NCBI GenBank assembly: GCA_947474855.1
Contig: CANJKV010000010.1
Span: 1-54,962, forward strand
Length of the DNA: 54,962 nt
Reading direction: 5' to 3'
Source of the DNA: Aurantimonadaceae bacterium
Lineage (GTDB): Bacteria > Pseudomonadota > Alphaproteobacteria > Rhizobiales > Rhizobiaceae
In this document: one piece after another, positions 15,276-22,908 of the stretch
Layout of the letters: each line of letters opens with the position of its first letter
How positions within the stretch are numbered: position 1 is the first letter of the stretch
Program-made: the position numbers and the translations under genes
The notes under the pieces: generated by a model
Database searches by the model: none
What the model was told of the DNA's origin: nothing
Seen by the model: only the letters and a program-made list of their open reading frames with translations

Positions 15276-15790
15276 CCGGCAGTGCTCCCCGCCGCATGCA
15301 CGGGCGTCCGCTGCTGGACGGACCCGCGCCATTCACCACACTCGTCGAGCTGACCTTCGATAAGCGCAAGGTCGAGCAGTGGATACGGTTCGGCCGCAAG
15401 AGCTACGAACAGATCATCGACCGCCGCCGCAGCGTCGTCGGCTTCGCGCCGAACAGCGTCTTCGCCTTCGTCCGCTGGGCGGCTGGCGAGCACGGCACGA
15501 TCATTTCCCGGCTCGACATCGTGCGCGCTATCGGTCGCGGCGAGCCGTTCCAGACGTTGCCCTTCGTCCGGCCAGGCGGCGACATCCTGTTGCGGCTCGA
15601 CGGCTGGCCGAAGGTGCAGCGCGCGCTTGCCGTCATCGACGCCGTGGAAGCGCTCGGCCTCAATCCGGTCGACGTATCGCCGGACTACTGGCGGCACGCG
15701 CACAACCGCCTGACTGCCAATCTGGAGCCGAGCGACTACACGCCGGAGCGACATGCGGCATGGATCGGGCGTCGGAGAATCGACCCGTGA
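15272..15790 (+). CDS. DUF2840 family protein
   Basis: A 172-residue DUF2840 protein, a family of unknown role that regularly precedes traF in alphaproteobacterial conjugative elements. Diagnostic stretches are LTFDKRKVEQWIRFGRKSYEQIIDRRRSVVGFAPNSVFAFVRWA and PGGDILLRLDGWPKVQRALAVIDAVEALGL. No signal peptide or membrane helix is seen. It overlaps both neighbours by four bases, so it is made together with the partition genes and TraF. Confidence 0.88.
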   Translation: MTGSAPRRMHGRPLLDGPAPFTTLVELTFDKRKVEQWIRFGRKSYEQIIDRRRSVVGFAPNSVFAFVRWAAGEHGTIISRLDIVRAIGRGEPFQTLPFVRPGGDILLRLDGWPKVQRALAVIDAVEALGLNPVDVSPDYWRHAHNRLTANLEPSDYTPERHAAWIGRRRIDP

Positions 15791-16332
15791 CGCGCCGCCG
15801 CTATGTCGCCGTCACGGCGCTGGCCGTTCTCGGCATCGCCACCGCAAGCGCGGTCGAGACGCCGACGAAACTCATCTGGAACGCAACCGCCAGCGCGCCG
15901 GTCGGCTTCTACACCGTCGAGCCGGCCGCCCGGATCGAGGTGCCCGATCTTGTCGCCGTCATGCCACCCGGCCCGCTCGCCACCTTTATGGTCGGGCGCG
16001 GCTATGTCGGGCGCGGTGTGCCTCTGTTGAAGCGCGTCGTCGGCCTGCCAGGGCAGCGGGTTTGCCGCGCCGGCCGCGCGATCACGGTTGACGGGATCGA
16101 GATGGCCGAGGCGCTGGAGCGCGACCGGATCGGCCGCGATCTGCCCGTCTGGCAGGGCTGCCGCACCGTCGCTCCCGGCGAAATTTTCCTCCTGAATTGG
16201 GAGGTCCGCGACAGCCTCGACGGCCGCTACTTCGGACCCATCCCCACAGCTTCCGTCATCGGTCGGGCAGTCCCGCTCTGGACCGATGAGGAAGGCGTCG
16301 GCCGCTACGAGTGGCGCGCGCCGACGCACTGA
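15787..16332 (+). CDS. traF: conjugal transfer peptidase TraF (S26 family)
   Basis: A 181-residue membrane-anchored serine protease that trims and cyclises the TrbC pilin in P-type conjugation systems. An N-terminal anchor (YVAVTALAVLGIATASAV) leads to SAPVGFYTV with the nucleophile serine near residue 36, and PLLKRVVGLPGQRVC with the general-base lysine near residue 80. The C-terminal strand LDGRYFGPIPTASVIGRAVPLW is typical of S26 enzymes. GTG 15787 is the start, overlapping the stop of DUF2840. Its substrate gene trbC lies 10 kb downstream. Confidence 0.9.
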   Translation: MTRRRYVAVTALAVLGIATASAVETPTKLIWNATASAPVGFYTVEPAARIEVPDLVAVMPPGPLATFMVGRGYVGRGVPLLKRVVGLPGQRVCRAGRAITVDGIEMAEALERDRIGRDLPVWQGCRTVAPGEIFLLNWEVRDSLDGRYFGPIPTASVIGRAVPLWTDEEGVGRYEWRAPTH

Positions 16333-16366
16333 CTTCGCGCTTCCCCCACCAACAAGGAGACTGACA

Positions 16367-16699
16367 ATGCCTGCCAATATCTTTGAACCTACCGCCAACG
16401 GCTACGCCGGCCGCGTCAGGCTGTTCGGAATCGACGAGGCAATCACGCTTGTCGAAACCGAACCGAGCGACGCCGACAATGCGCCGGCCTATCGCATCCA
16501 CCTCGACGACGAGGACGGCCCCGACATTGGCGGCGCGTGGAAACGTGTCGGCGAACGCGCCGGAGACTACATCGCCCTGGAGATCGACAGCCCGCTTTTC
16601 CCCGCGCTGTTTCGCCCGGCGCTGTTCCAGGCCGACGACGAGGGGCGCACCTTCCGGCTGGCGTGGAAACGACCGAAGGCGCGCGAGGACCGGAGCTGA
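16367..16699 (+). CDS. DUF736 family protein, second copy
   Basis: A 110-residue, diverged DUF736 protein. It keeps the pattern NGYAGRVRLFGIDEAITLVETE, NAPAYRIHLDDEDGPDIGGAWKRVGERAGDYIALEIDSPLFPALF and a final LAWKRPK. ATG 16367 follows AAGGAGACTGAC. It is far more acidic than the copy at 9676, so the two may have different jobs. It sits between traF and the transglycosylase in the transfer operon. Confidence 0.85.
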   Translation: MPANIFEPTANGYAGRVRLFGIDEAITLVETEPSDADNAPAYRIHLDDEDGPDIGGAWKRVGERAGDYIALEIDSPLFPALFRPALFQADDEGRTFRLAWKRPKAREDRS

Positions 16700-16702
16700 T
16701 CG

Positions 16703-17605
16703 GTGCGCGTTCCTCCCATCCCTTTGTTCGCGGGAAATCCGTCTCATCCCTTCGTCCCGCTCGACGACCAGACGGCCGGCGCGCGCAGCGAAGGTCAAGG
16801 GCGGCCCCCGGCCGGCGCTTCGCGCGCACCCTTTACCGAAGCGAGCACGCTGGCAGGCTGGCGTCGTGGTGGAGACAGGGCGGCATGGCGTTGTGCCTTT
16901 CTGTTGCTCGCCGGGGCGCTTTTCGTCTGCATGGGATCGGGCGTCGTGGTCGCGCAATCCGCGTCGGTCGCGCTCCTGATTGCCGCCGATCCCCATGCGG
17001 ACCACATCGCGGAGGCGTCGCAGCGGTTCGGCATCCCCGAACGCTGGATTCGCGCCGTGCTGCGCGCCGAGAGCGCGGGCGACGTGCGCGCGGTTTCGTC
17101 AGCCGGGGCGATGGGATTGATGCAGGTTATGCCCGACACATGGGCCAGCTTGCGCGTCCGCTATCGGCTCGGCCGCGATCCCTACCAACCGCGTGACAAC
17201 ATCCTAGCAGGCACGGCCTACATGCGTGAAATGTGGGATCGCTACGGCAACGTCCCGGCCATGCTCGCCGCTTATAACGCTGGTCCCGGCCGTTATGACG
17301 AGCACCGTTCGACCGGCCGCCCGCTGCCCGCCGAAACCCGCGCCTATGTCGCGACGCTTGCGCCGATCCTTGGCGGCGTGGCGGCGTCCGATGCACCAGC
17401 TCGCCAGGCTGCACCGCCGCCCGACTGGCGCGAAGCACCGCTCTTTATCGTGCGCCCGAACGACAGCTGGGCCGCCATCATGCCGTTGTCCGAGACGCAA
17501 TCCGGTGATGCTCGCGCGACCGTTCCGGTGCGCGATCAGACCGCTACGGAGCCGCAAGACGGCAGCATTTTTGTTGCCCGCGCGAGCGTCGGGGATACGC
17601 CATGA
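16703..17605 (+). CDS. lytic transglycosylase (VirB1/TrbN-like)
   Basis: A 300-residue peptidoglycan-cleaving enzyme expected to open the wall for the conjugation channel. Residues 60-90 are a membrane or signal segment (CAFLLLAGALFVCMGSGVVVAQS). The SLT domain follows: FGIPERWIRAVLRAESAGDVRAVSSAGAMGLMQVMP, with the catalytic glutamate in RAESAG near residue 123, then AYNAGPGRYDEH. The C-terminus (APLFIVRPNDSWA) is a short extra segment. GTG 16703 is four bases after DUF736. The long, disordered N-terminus before the membrane segment is unusual, and a later start is possible. Confidence 0.88.
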   Translation: MRVPPIPLFAGNPSHPFVPLDDQTAGARSEGQGRPPAGASRAPFTEASTLAGWRRGGDRAAWRCAFLLLAGALFVCMGSGVVVAQSASVALLIAADPHADHIAEASQRFGIPERWIRAVLRAESAGDVRAVSSAGAMGLMQVMPDTWASLRVRYRLGRDPYQPRDNILAGTAYMREMWDRYGNVPAMLAAYNAGPGRYDEHRSTGRPLPAETRAYVATLAPILGGVAASDAPARQAAPPPDWREAPLFIVRPNDSWAAIMPLSETQSGDARATVPVRDQTATEPQDGSIFVARASVGDTP

Positions 17606-17918
17606 AGGTGGCGTTCCCGCGTTCGGCGGCGCTCGTTCCGGTGTGCAGGCAGGCAGGTTTGCGCTTAGCGGCATACCGGGCCGAAAGGGCAGAAGGGATC
17701 GAAGGAGCGGAGGGCAAGATAAAGGAACATGGCACCACGTCGCCAATGTTCTCGAAATTGTTGTTGTCTGCACACTGGTTAGGGGAGCCGCGAGCGGCAC
17801 CCTGTTTTTGGATGGCGCGAGCCGTGATCTTGCGCAAAGCCTTGGCTTTGCTTGGTTTATACTGGCACCATGGCCGCCGATCGCGCGATTTCCCGGGGTT
17901 TTGGCCGGAGGCGCAGCC
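17606..17918. other. candidate oriT region between transglycosylase and relaxase genes
   Basis: About 310 bases just before the relaxase gene. An open frame (17602-17922) overlaps the previous stop but its product looks like translated non-coding DNA. The region contains a dyad GCAAAGCC-TT-GGCTTTGC (17834-17851), an inverted pair GTGTGCAG (17641) and CTGCACAC (17768), and GCCGC/GCGGC near 17,788. TATACT (17858) could be a -10. Relaxase genes commonly sit beside their oriT, so this is the best candidate; no known nic sequence is recognised. Confidence 0.4.
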
Positions 17919-19982
17919 ATGAACGCCGACGACGAGAACCGCTTCCGGCCCAAGCCCGGTCGCATCCGATCCGACACGCCGAAGGCGGGCAAGGCCAAGA
18001 GCTTCCTGACCCAGGCGAAGAAGCTCGCGCGCCAGCACAGCAATGCCCATCCCGAATACGCGCCGCGTCTCGGCTCACGCACGGCCGCGAAATCCACCGC
18101 CAAGGGTGGCAAGGCCGCGCAAGCGTCCGGCGGTCCTGGCGTCCGGCGAGGCCGTGGCGCGGCCTTCGTTCGCGCCCGCACCTTGTCGGGCGGCTGGCGG
18201 CACAGCGCGCCGGGAATACGCCGCGTTGTCGTCAAAACCCGCTACGTCCAGCAGGCTGGGAAGAACGGCAAGGCTGCCGCCCATCTGCGCTACATTCAGC
18301 GCGACGGCACCTCGCGCGACGGCGAGCGCGGCCAGCTTTATTCGGCGACCGAGGACCGCGCCGATGGCGACGCCTTCCTCGATCGCGGCAAGGAGGACCG
18401 GCACCAGTTCCGGTTCATCGTCTCGCCGGAGGACGGCGCGGACCTGACCGATCTGACCGCGCACACCCGCGATCTCATGCGCCAGATCGAGGCCGACCTT
18501 GGTACGAAGCTCGATTGGATCGCGGTCAACCACTACAACACCGGCCATCCCCATGTGCATGTCATCGTGCGCGGCAAGGACGACCTCGGCGAGAACCTTG
18601 TCGTCAACGGCGACTATCTCGCCAACGGCATCCGCGAGCGCGCGAGCGAGCTTGCGACGCTCGAGCTCGGCCCAGTGACCGAGATCGAGCAGACCCGCAA
18701 ACTCTCGGCCGAGATCGATCAGGACCGTTTCACCCGCATCGACCGGGCGATGACCGAGGAAGCCGAAGACCGCTTCCTCGATCTGCGCCGCGAACCCGAG
18801 GACCCACGCCGCCAGTTCGACCGGACGCTGCGACTGCGCCGCCTGGGCAAGCTGGAGCAGATGGGCCTCGCCACGGAACACGCGCCCGGCGTCTGGGAGT
18901 TGAGCGAACAGATGGAATCGACCCTGCGCGGACTGGGCGAGCGCGGCGACATCATCCGCAACATGCACAAGGCGTTGAAGGCCGATGGCCTGGAGCGCGA
19001 TCCCATGACCTTCCATATCCATGACGGGTCGCCCCAGACGCCAATCGTGGGCCGCGTCGTGGATAAGTATCTGACTGACGAATTGGGCGAGAACCTGACC
19101 GTCGTGGTGGATGGGATCGACGGCCGCACGCATCATTTCGCCGGCATCGACCCGGCCCGCGTCGAAGACGCGCGGATCGGCAGCATCGTTGAGATCGGCC
19201 CGGCCGACACCACGCAGCGCCCGTCCGACCGGACCATTGCCGCCATTGTCGAGGATGGCGTCTATCGCCCGAGCCGCCATCTGGAGCATGCGAAGTTCGA
19301 GGGGCGCGTTCCGGGCGGCGACTATGAGGGCTTTGTCGATGCCCATGTCCGCCGGCTGGAGGCGCTGCGTCGGGCCGGGATCGTCGAACGGATCGACGCC
19401 GACCAGTGGCGTATCCCCGAAGATTTTGAGAGCCGCGCCGCCGCATATGATGCCGGTCGCAATCGGCAGGCCAGCATTCGCGTCATCTCGACATTCAATC
19501 TGGAAAGCCAGATCGGGTCCGATGGTGCGACCTGGCTCGACCGGCGGCTGGTTACGCCTGACGCATCGGATCTCGCTCCCGCCGGCTTCGGGCAACAGGT
19601 GCGCGAGGCCATGAACCAGCGCCGGGAACATCATATCGAACAGGGCGACGCGACCCGCAGTCGAGACGGCCGCATCTTCTACCGACGCAATCTTCTCGCC
19701 ACCCTGCGCGAGCGCGAGGTTGCCAGCGTCGGCGCGGAGATCGCCGCGAGCAAGGCGCTGCCGTTCCGTGCCGCCACGGACGGCGAGAGCGTGAGCGGCA
19801 AGTTCACCGGCACCGTGCAGCTATCCAGCGGCAAGTTCGCCGTCGTGGAGAAGAGCCACGAGTTCACCCTTATCCCGTGGCGGCCGGTCATCGACCGCCA
19901 GCTTGGCCGGGAGGTCATGGGCGTCGTGCAGGGCGGATCAGTGTCCTGGCAGCTCGGGAAAGCTCGGGGCTTGGCACTTTAG
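17919..19982 (+). CDS. DUF3363 relaxase/mobilisation nuclease
   Basis: A 687-residue relaxase that would nick one strand at oriT and pilot it into the recipient. The N-terminus is basic and Lys/Arg-rich. The HUH-type metal site is WIAVNHYNTGHPHVHVIVRG near residues 200-212, preceded by HQFRFIVSPEDGADL. The C-terminal half carries the DUF3363 region, for example GRVVDKYLTDEL and ATWLDRRLV. ATG 17919 follows GGAGG by eight bases. The frame is open back to 17226, but that extension overlaps the transglycosylase gene and is rejected. It resembles the VirD2-like relaxases of alphaproteobacterial ICEs. Confidence 0.9.
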   Translation: MNADDENRFRPKPGRIRSDTPKAGKAKSFLTQAKKLARQHSNAHPEYAPRLGSRTAAKSTAKGGKAAQASGGPGVRRGRGAAFVRARTLSGGWRHSAPGIRRVVVKTRYVQQAGKNGKAAAHLRYIQRDGTSRDGERGQLYSATEDRADGDAFLDRGKEDRHQFRFIVSPEDGADLTDLTAHTRDLMRQIEADLGTKLDWIAVNHYNTGHPHVHVIVRGKDDLGENLVVNGDYLANGIRERASELATLELGPVTEIEQTRKLSAEIDQDRFTRIDRAMTEEAEDRFLDLRREPEDPRRQFDRTLRLRRLGKLEQMGLATEHAPGVWELSEQMESTLRGLGERGDIIRNMHKALKADGLERDPMTFHIHDGSPQTPIVGRVVDKYLTDELGENLTVVVDGIDGRTHHFAGIDPARVEDARIGSIVEIGPADTTQRPSDRTIAAIVEDGVYRPSRHLEHAKFEGRVPGGDYEGFVDAHVRRLEALRRAGIVERIDADQWRIPEDFESRAAAYDAGRNRQASIRVISTFNLESQIGSDGATWLDRRLVTPDASDLAPAGFGQQVREAMNQRREHHIEQGDATRSRDGRIFYRRNLLATLREREVASVGAEIAASKALPFRAATDGESVSGKFTGTVQLSSGKFAVVEKSHEFTLIPWRPVIDRQLGREVMGVVQGGSVSWQLGKARGLAL

Positions 19983-20020
19983 GTAGAGACTTGCCCCTCC
20001 CTAGCCACTCAAAAAAGGGC

Positions 20021-20051
20021 TTGAACCTCACGTGACGTGAGGTTGTATCCT
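20021..20051 (+). promoter_or_regulatory. MerR-type promoter with palindromic operator
   Basis: A -35 TTGAAC (20021-20026) and -10 TATCCT (20046-20051) are separated by 19 bases, the overlong spacing typical of MerR-controlled promoters. The spacer holds a perfect palindrome with arms AACCTCACGT and ACGTGAGGTT around a central G (20024-20044). The merR gene starts 31 bases downstream, so the regulator probably controls itself and the hydrolase gene. Confidence 0.8.
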
Positions 20052-20082
20052 GCCCAACGTCCAAAGCGATTGGAGGGCATGC

Positions 20083-20796
20083 ATGCGGAGTCGTCGATGG
20101 CGCGTTGGCGAATTGGCAAGCGCCACGGGCACGACCGTCCGCGCCTTGCATCACTATGAGGAAGCCGGACTGCTTGCCGCAGCCGAGCGCACCAGCGGCG
20201 ATCATCGCCTATACGACGAAGCCGGTGTCGAGCGACTTTACCGAATCCGTGCACTTCGCGGGCTCGGAATGTCGCTTGAAGAAATCAAGAAGGCGATTGA
20301 GGACGGCTCCATACTTGCCGATCTCCTGCGAACACACTTGAACCGAGTAGAGTTGGAAGTCGATCGCATTGTACGCCTGCGTGATCGACTTCGCAGCATC
20401 ACACAGTCGGGGAAGCAAGTTAGCGCTGACGACTTGCTCGCAACATTAGACGCGATGTCTTGCGTAGAGAGGCATGTCCATGCACGCCGACGGAAGAAGA
20501 AAGCGAACGATAGCGATGTCGAATCGCAGTGGCGGATTCTAGCAGACCAACTCCGCGCCTGCATGAGCGGCGGTGAGCGTCCGTCGAGTAAGCGAACAAT
20601 CGCGCTCGCTTCGCAGGCGCGTTCGCTGATGAAGTCTTTCGCGGACGGTGATGCAGAGGTTCTTAGCGCTCTAGCACGGTTACGAATAGCCGACCCTCCT
20701 AGAGACCTTGCGGGTTGGACCCCCGATCTCATTCGCTATCTAGATCGCGCCTTGGCGGCCTTGGATAAGCATCTCACCACTAAACTCGAACCGTAG
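20083..20796 (+). CDS. MerR family transcriptional regulator
   Basis: A 237-residue MerR protein. Residues 5-75 are the winged helix, WRVGELASATGTTVRALHHYEEAGLL, DHRLYDEAGVERLYRIRALRGLGMSLEEIKKAI, followed by a coiled dimer helix (LLRTHLNRVELEVDRIVRLRDRLRSI). The C-terminal 110 residues form a ligand domain; it lacks the cysteine cluster of metal sensors (one cysteine at SCVERH, one at RACMSG), so a small organic ligand, as in TipA-like regulators, is more likely. It is followed 12 bases later by a hydrolase gene. Base composition is less GC-rich than the flanking transfer genes, which suggests a recent insert. Confidence 0.88.
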   Translation: MRSRRWRVGELASATGTTVRALHHYEEAGLLAAAERTSGDHRLYDEAGVERLYRIRALRGLGMSLEEIKKAIEDGSILADLLRTHLNRVELEVDRIVRLRDRLRSITQSGKQVSADDLLATLDAMSCVERHVHARRRKKKANDSDVESQWRILADQLRACMSGGERPSSKRTIALASQARSLMKSFADGDAEVLSALARLRIADPPRDLAGWTPDLIRYLDRALAALDKHLTTKLEP

Positions 20797-20808
20797 GACT
20801 AATGAGGA

Positions 20809-21705
20809 ATGTTGAACGAACAGATTGCTAAGGCTGTAGGCCCGGCGCACATAGACATCGCCTATGAGCAGCGAGGAAACGCAGGCGACCCTGCGGTTCT
20901 ACTCATCATGGGACTTGCCGGACAGCTTGTGCACTGGCCCACCAGATTTCTAGATGAATTGGTCTCCCGTGGATTTCATGTCATCCGTTTTGACAATCGG
21001 GACTCCGGTCATTCGACTCATCTGCACGACGCGCCGAAGCCCGATCTCGCAGCGGCGTTTGCCGGAGACCTTTCCTCTGTCTCCTACACGCTATCCGATA
21101 TGGCTGCCGATGCTGTCGGACTACTCGATTTTCTTGGCATAGAAGCGGCGCACGTAGTCGGAGCATCCATGGGCGCAGCAATTGCACAGACCATGGCCAT
21201 CGAGCATCCAGCTCGTGTTCGCACACTTACTTCGATGATGTTCAGCACGGGAGGCAAAGGTGTCGGTCTGATGCATCCTGAAGCACAGGCCCTTTTTACC
21301 GACTCGCCGCCAACCACTCGGGAAGAAGCTATCGAACAGGCTATTCGTAGGGCGCCTAAGGTTAGATCGCCAGCTTATCCGACCCCGCCGCAGGAGATTG
21401 CAAATATCACAGGGCAGGCATGGGATCGTGACCATGACATACTCGCCACTGCACGCCAATCGGTTGCAACTGTCGCATCCGGGGATCGAACTGAAATGCT
21501 GCGTGGCGTAGCTGTCCCGACTCTTGTCATTCACGGAACAAAGGACACGATATGCGACGTGAGTGGAGGCCAAGCTACTGCTGCGGCGATTCCCGGCGCT
21601 GAACTCGTGCTCTTTGAGGGTATGGCCCATGATTTTCCCGCCGCGTTAGCGGGTCGCATTGCCGACTGCATTGCCGCCACGGTCCAACGCGGCAAGAAGC
21701 GCTAG
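20809..21705 (+). CDS. alpha/beta hydrolase (RdmC/esterase-like)
   Basis: A 298-residue alpha/beta hydrolase. Visible parts are the oxyanion region VLLIMGLAGQLVHWP, the segment FHVIRFDNRDSGHST, the nucleophile elbow GASMG (serine near residue 119), an acid at HGTKDTICD near 241 and the histidine at GMAHDF near 271. The likeness is to methyl-esterases of the RdmC type that act on aromatic polyketides; the substrate here is unknown. TGAGGA lies just before ATG 20809. The MerR gene ahead of it suggests the enzyme removes or modifies the compound that MerR senses. Confidence 0.85.
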   Translation: MLNEQIAKAVGPAHIDIAYEQRGNAGDPAVLLIMGLAGQLVHWPTRFLDELVSRGFHVIRFDNRDSGHSTHLHDAPKPDLAAAFAGDLSSVSYTLSDMAADAVGLLDFLGIEAAHVVGASMGAAIAQTMAIEHPARVRTLTSMMFSTGGKGVGLMHPEAQALFTDSPPTTREEAIEQAIRRAPKVRSPAYPTPPQEIANITGQAWDRDHDILATARQSVATVASGDRTEMLRGVAVPTLVIHGTKDTICDVSGGQATAAAIPGAELVLFEGMAHDFPAALAGRIADCIAATVQRGKKR

Positions 21706-21813
21706 GCGAGTGTGCCGATGGCCAACCTCAGTGTCTTGAGATGAGGGAGTTCGGAAGAGTTGGTCATCGGCTCTCAGCAACCCCGTCATCTTCGCACAAC
21801 TGGTCGGGCATCT

Positions 21814-22725
21814 ATGCTCGGCTCACGCATCAACCTGCCATCGCTGATACAGACGCTCGCCGTCGCCGAGCATTTGAATTTTCGCCATGCGGCCCATGCG
21901 CTCGGCGTCAGCCTGTCGAGCGTCAGCACCCGCGTAAAGGCGCTGGAGGAAGACCTTGGTGTCCTGTTGTTCGAGCGCCATGCGCGAGGCGTCCGGCTGA
22001 CGGAAGCCGGTCGCCGCTTCGTCGAGCATGTAGCGGTGGGCGTCGATCAAATCGACCATGCCGTGAAAACGGCTGGCATGGCGGCATCGGGGGAGTGCGG
22101 CCGCCTGCGCCTCGGCGTTCATGCCTTCATCCCCGGTAGCTTCCTCGCAGAGTTGATCGAGCGATACCGCACCGAGCATCCAGGCATCGAAGTCGAGATC
22201 ACGGAAGGCACGGCCCGCGATGCCGTCATGCAGCTTCGCGCCGACCGGCTGGACATCGTGTTCGTAGCCGGCAGGCCCGAACTGCCCGATTGCCATGCCC
22301 GGCGAATCTGGACCGAACCGCTTCTGGCCGCGCTGCCGGAGCGGCATCCACTCGCCGGACAGTCCACCGTCACATGGGCCGACCTTGCAGGTGAGACCTT
22401 CCTCGTCCGCTATGGCGGCACCGGGCCGCAGGTGCATGACCATATCGTGCTGCGCCTCGCCGGGCGCTGGTCGGCGCCGTCGATCCTTCGTTTCGATGTC
22501 GAGCGCGGCACGCTGCTGTCGATGGTCGGACAAGGCTTCGGCATCACCGTCACGGGTGCGGCAACGTCGCTTCTGCAAACATCAGGCGTTGTTTTCTTGT
22601 CCATCACGGATGAGCCCGAGCCAGTTGCATTCTCGGCCATCTGGTCGCCGTTCAATCAAGGCGCGGCCCTCCGAAACCTGCTCACCCTTGCCAGCGAAAT
22701 GGCCCGGCAAGTCCGCACCGGCTGA
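21814..22725 (+). CDS. LysR family transcriptional regulator (ICE type 1)
   Basis: A 303-residue LysR regulator. The HTH is INLPSLIQTLAVAEHLNFRHAAHALGVSLSSVSTRVKALEEDLGVLLFERHARGVRLTEAGRRF; the effector domain follows, with LDIVFVAG and a C-terminal WSPFNQGAALRNLL. It is clearly paralogous to the LysR protein at 34954, sharing EHLNFRHAA, AVKTAGM and DEPEP segments. ATG 21814 is chosen from that comparison. It precedes traG, as often seen in these ICEs, so control of transfer genes is the natural guess. Confidence 0.88.
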   Translation: MLGSRINLPSLIQTLAVAEHLNFRHAAHALGVSLSSVSTRVKALEEDLGVLLFERHARGVRLTEAGRRFVEHVAVGVDQIDHAVKTAGMAASGECGRLRLGVHAFIPGSFLAELIERYRTEHPGIEVEITEGTARDAVMQLRADRLDIVFVAGRPELPDCHARRIWTEPLLAALPERHPLAGQSTVTWADLAGETFLVRYGGTGPQVHDHIVLRLAGRWSAPSILRFDVERGTLLSMVGQGFGITVTGAATSLLQTSGVVFLSITDEPEPVAFSAIWSPFNQGAALRNLLTLASEMARQVRTG

Positions 22726-22908
22726 ATTTCTCCGCGATTCGTTTCGACCATCCTTGTAAGACACCAGCGCGGGCGGCTGCCCTGACGCAACCCGTCCTAT
22801 TTGCCGCCGATAGTATCCGGCAGCCCTCCCGCATCATCTTTCCTGTTGCCTGTCCCGATTTTGCCTACTCTCTGATCGGCTCCGTCTCTTTTGCCGACTG
22901 GAGTCCGT

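Noticed and set aside
17226-17918. N-terminal extension of the relaxase frame
   Set aside because: It overlaps the whole end of the transglycosylase gene in another frame, and GGAGG sits correctly before ATG 17919.
17602-17922. 106-codon frame overlapping the transglycosylase stop
   Set aside because: Its product has no protein-like pattern or family, ends inside the relaxase start and covers inverted repeats. I treat the stretch as non-coding, possibly oriT.
18075-19634. 519-codon minus-strand frame inside the relaxase gene
   Set aside because: Antisense shadow of the relaxase; codon periodicity belongs to the plus strand.
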